From positions 1-17,178 of the forward strand of contig CAMBZY010000009.1 of assembly GCA_945872325.1 (NCBI GenBank): a DNA stretch of 17,178 nucleotides, given 5' to 3'. This stretch comes from Candidatus Kuenenia stuttgartensis. GTDB taxonomy: Bacteria > Planctomycetota > Planctomycetia > Isosphaerales > Isosphaeraceae. A program made the position numbers and the translations under genes. The notes under the pieces were generated by a model. It was not told where the DNA came from. It did not search any database and worked only from the letters and a program-made list of their open reading frames with translations. Positions 14,778-17,178 of the stretch are shown piece after piece; position 1 is the first letter of the stretch, and every line of letters begins with the position of its first letter.

Positions 14778-15500
14778 TTAAGAGACACCCATGCGTGACT
14801 TGGCCTGAGCCTGTGTTTCATCGCCCACCAATTGGCCTTTATCAAGCCTCAGAAGTCGGCTGGCTCGTGAGGCAGCCTGAGGGTCGTGCGTGACCATCAC
14901 AATGGTCTTGTCCAGATCCCTATGGAGTGTGTCGAGCAGGTCGAGAATTTCTTCAGCCGAAGTTCTGTCCAGGTCACCAGTTGGCTCATCCGCCACAATC
15001 AGGGCCGGGTCAGTCACAATGGCACGGGCAATGGCCACGCGTTGTTCCTGACCACCTGAAAGCTGGCGTGGGTAGTGATCCTCACGACCGTCAAGGCCCA
15101 CGATTTTCAAGGCTGTTGCAGCACGCTTGCGGCGTTCGCTGCGGGAAACAGGCTGAAGGAGCAGGGGGAGTTCCACATTCTCCTGGGCCGTCATCACGGG
15201 GATCAGGTTATACATCTGGAAGATGAACCCGATGTGATCCGCCCTCCAGCGGGTGAGTTGCGATTCGCTGAGTTGCGACAGATTCAGGCCGTCCACATTC
15301 ACATCGCCTGATGTGGCCCTGTCAAGGCCGGCGATGAGGTTCAAAAGTGTGGTTTTGCCCGACCCGGAAGGACCCATCAAGGCCAGGAATTCGCCTTGGC
15401 GAACGTCCAGATTCAGCCCTTGAAGAACGGGTATCCGCATGGAGTTGCGGCTGTATTCCTTACTGACATTCAAAAGCTGGATGGCCAGATTGTCGGACAC
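14778..15500 (-). CDS. ABC transporter ATPase, MacB/LolD type
   Basis: A 240-residue cytoplasmic ATPase that powers the two FtsX-type permeases. All motifs are intact: Walker A GPSGSGKTT (43-51), Q-loop Gln95 in FIFQMYNL, signature LSGGQ (147-151), Walker B LIVADEP (167-173), D-loop GDLD and switch His205 in VTHD. FIFQMYNLIPVMTAQENVELPL is characteristic of the MacB/LolD subfamily. The start is GTG (15498-15500), with GAGGAGA about eight bases upstream. It lies 77 bases after the adaptor gene and 36 bases before the first permease. LolD-like in length and sequence; lipoprotein release is possible, but the adaptor gene upstream argues for MacAB/DevBCA-type export. Confidence 0.95.
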   Translation of the reverse strand: MSDNLAIQLLNVSKEYSRNSMRIPVLQGLNLDVRQGEFLALMGPSGSGKTTLLNLIAGLDRATSGDVNVDGLNLSQLSESQLTRWRADHIGFIFQMYNLIPVMTAQENVELPLLLQPVSRSERRKRAATALKIVGLDGREDHYPRQLSGGQEQRVAIARAIVTDPALIVADEPTGDLDRTSAEEILDLLDTLHRDLDKTIVMVTHDPQAASRASRLLRLDKGQLVGDETQAQAKSRMGVS

Positions 15501-15577
15501 TTCGAATCTCTCCTCGATGAATGATTAGGTCTCGACTTGCCAGTGGATCGACCGGCATGTCCTGAAGCTGGCATGGT

Positions 15578-16906
15578 TTAATCAGGAACGCTGACAGCTT
15601 GATTTTCGTTGAATTCAGGGCTCGGGTTCAAGACAATTCTTTGACCCGCCTTGAGACCGGTCTCGACCTTGACCAGATCGTCCGACCTGGGGGTGGTCAA
15701 AATCGTAGTCTTGTGAATGGTCTTGTCATCGTCAATCCGCCAGACGGTGGTCGTACCATTGGTTTCTGTCACAGACGACTTAGGAATAAAAAGGCCAGCT
15801 AGTTGTGGTGTGGCGGCCTGATCTTTTTTCTCTGGCAGAAAATTCACAATGGCGATCAGCTCCGGAAAAAGCCGATCGTCGGGGTTCAGAATCTGGACAT
15901 AAACCTTGACGGTGCCTCTGGCACGGTCGCCCAGTGGAACAATCTTCCGAACCTTACCCGTAAAGCGTTTATTGGGCGAGGCGGTGACCATGACCTCCGC
16001 CGGTTGATCCACTCGAACCTTGGCCAACTGGCCTTCGCTGATGTCCGTTTCCACTTCCAGCAACGAGAGATTAGCCAGAGTGACCACCGAACCACGCCCT
16101 GAGGCTGCACCCATTCCACCTGGGGTAATCGTCTCGCCCACTTCCGCACCCTTCGCCAGCACGGTGCCTGCAAATGGGGCCATGATGAACATGTTCTGGA
16201 TGTTCTCTTCCGTCTCTTTCATCGAGGCTTCCATGTAGGCCATATTCGCCTTGAGGGCTTCCACACGGGCGGCACTCATTTCGGATTGCGACATCGAGGC
16301 TTCAAGTTCTTCCAGACTTGTTGTTTTGTACTGGTTCATTAAAGTCTGGTTACGCTTGACCTTACGCTGTTTGTCGCGGAGGTCGGCCTCAGCCTCGTTC
16401 AGCTCGGCTTTGGTGCGGGCTACTGATGCTTTTTTGGACATCAGCATGGCCTTGAAGTCGTTGTGCTCCAGGACTGCTAAAATCTGTCCTGGTATCACTT
16501 TGTCGCCTTCCTCGACGGCCATTCGCTCGACCCGGCCAGGGCTTTTGGCGCCCACTTCGGCCTGGTTGCGAGACCTGAGATATCCCTTGGCTGATAAAAC
16601 TTTATCAATATCCGATTCGGTCAATTCCTGAACCGTTGCAAATTTCACTTCGGTGGCAGGCCGGATCTTCGCCACCTGATCACGTACCATATAAGCACCG
16701 GCAGCGACTATGGCGATCGGGATCAGCCAGAGCGACAGAGAAAACAATCGCCAGCCAAACCCTCGACGTACCGTCTTGGCCGACGTCGGGCGATAAGAGA
16801 CGTGGCTCGAACTTTGTTGAGGCTGTGGTTGGGCCACTGCCATGGGCCGTGAACGACCCCGGTCAATTTTGAGCGATGCCAAGTCTTCTTTTAGTGACGA
16901 GCTCAT
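15578..16906 (-). CDS. periplasmic adaptor (membrane-fusion protein, HlyD/MacA type)
   Basis: A 442-residue adaptor. The N-terminal cytosolic tail of about 50 residues is rich in Ser, Pro and Gln (AVAQPQPQQSSS), which is unusual because most MacA/HlyD adaptors have only a short tail. One transmembrane helix lies at about 53-73. The first half of the biotinyl-lipoyl domain (about 115-149) contains SPGRVERMAVEEGDKV. A long Lys/Glu/Met-rich coiled-coil hairpin (about 150-239) and the second lipoyl half (about 236-264, IMAPFAGTVLAKG) follow, then a beta-barrel with DISEGQLAKVRVDQPAEV and a membrane-proximal domain. The ATG at 16906 is preferred; a GTG at 16954 would add 16 residues, and neither has a strong ribosome site. 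First gene of the operon. It should link the permease complex to an outer-membrane channel encoded elsewhere. Confidence 0.9.
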   Translation of the reverse strand: MSSSLKEDLASLKIDRGRSRPMAVAQPQPQQSSSHVSYRPTSAKTVRRGFGWRLFSLSLWLIPIAIVAAGAYMVRDQVAKIRPATEVKFATVQELTESDIDKVLSAKGYLRSRNQAEVGAKSPGRVERMAVEEGDKVIPGQILAVLEHNDFKAMLMSKKASVARTKAELNEAEADLRDKQRKVKRNQTLMNQYKTTSLEELEASMSQSEMSAARVEALKANMAYMEASMKETEENIQNMFIMAPFAGTVLAKGAEVGETITPGGMGAASGRGSVVTLANLSLLEVETDISEGQLAKVRVDQPAEVMVTASPNKRFTGKVRKIVPLGDRARGTVKVYVQILNPDDRLFPELIAIVNFLPEKKDQAATPQLAGLFIPKSSVTETNGTTTVWRIDDDKTIHKTTILTTPRSDDLVKVETGLKAGQRIVLNPSPEFNENQAVSVPD

Positions 16907-17002
16907 GGGCGTCGAACCTGTCCGGGGCTTTGTAAGGGATCCACGTTCAGCCACACCATTTCGGGCGACTCGAACTACTTACATATTCTGCCTTATCAGG
17001 AT

Positions 17003-17008
17003 TTTATA
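17003..17008 (-). promoter_or_regulatory. candidate -10 box of the export operon
   Basis: On the minus strand TATAAA lies about 100 bases upstream of the adaptor start, in an AT-rich stretch. The -35 position at 17-bp spacing (TTCTGG) is a poor match, so support is weak. Confidence 0.28.
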
Positions 17009-17098
17009 CAATAGTCCGAATCCGTCCAGAACGAAACGAGTTCTTCGTGCTTGTTAGTTTAAGCGGTTTGTGATGTTTGTACGGCGCGAGTTATCCTG

Positions 17099-17117
17099 TT
17101 TTTTGAATTTCAAAAAA
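17099..17117. promoter_or_regulatory. AT-rich palindrome upstream of the export operon
   Basis: TTTTTTGAA and TTCAAAAAA form a perfect 9-bp inverted repeat around one central T, about 90 bases upstream of the candidate -10 box. It could be an operator or a terminator-like hairpin for a gene beyond the window. No regulator gene is nearby to link it to. Confidence 0.3.
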
Positions 17118-17178
17118 TCGTGAGACAACAGAAAAATCTCGATCTCATGGCCTATTTCTTCAAAATCTGCACCGGTGA

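Noticed and set aside
12336..16906. Assigning the operon as lolCDE
   Set aside because: The ATPase and paired permeases resemble LolCDE, but a HlyD/MacA-type adaptor leads the operon, which LolCDE lacks, so substrate and name were left open.

Overview
The window reads as a chromosomal segment of a Planctomycetota bacterium with moderate GC. The main pointer is the S8 protease at 1449-2942, whose basic leader is followed by LEGRELLTA, the LExRxLL-type motif of planctomycete extracellular proteins. Supporting signs are a CMP-KDO synthetase (so an LPS-type outer membrane), a BON-domain secreted protein with a Gly/Pro/Tyr-rich tail, a Gly/Pro/Gln-rich lipoprotein, a Gfo/Idh/MocA oxidoreductase and long gene-poor spacers. 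The genus cannot be fixed from sequence alone. No phage, transposase, CRISPR, rRNA or tRNA gene is visible.

Layout. 1-869 (minus): kdsB followed by the start of an alpha/beta-hydrolase gene cut by the window edge. 1449-2942 (plus): secreted subtilisin-like protease with a strong terminator. 3131-3868 (plus): SDR oxidoreductase, whose 3' end overlaps by 10 bp the convergent gene 3859-5751. 3859-6604 (minus): a pair made of an ABC-2 type permease and, downstream, an ABC exporter-like protein whose nucleotide-binding domain has lost nearly every catalytic motif. 6605-7497: spacer with an array of palindromic GC-rich repeats bounded by inverted 17-bp motifs; a second, smaller copy of the element lies at 9549-9718. 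7498-8613 (plus) and 8695-9312 (minus) are convergent genes for two exported proteins with a hairpin terminator between them. 9912-10640 (minus): BON-domain exported protein. 10836-10940 (plus): possible 34-residue double-CxxC microprotein. 11085-12230 (plus): Gfo/Idh/MocA oxidoreductase without the usual EKP lysine.

12336-16906 (minus) is a four-gene operon: membrane-fusion adaptor, MacB/LolD-type ATPase with intact motifs, and two different FtsX/MacB-type permeases, closed by a strong terminator. It should form one envelope export or efflux machine with a heterodimeric permease. No outer-membrane channel is encoded in the window.

The items most worth a second look are the full-length ABC exporter with an eroded ATPase site next to an orphan ABC-2 permease, the bounded palindromic repeat element present at two spacers, the microprotein, and the lysine-less oxidoreductase. 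I did not find evidence for a clearly new multi-gene system.
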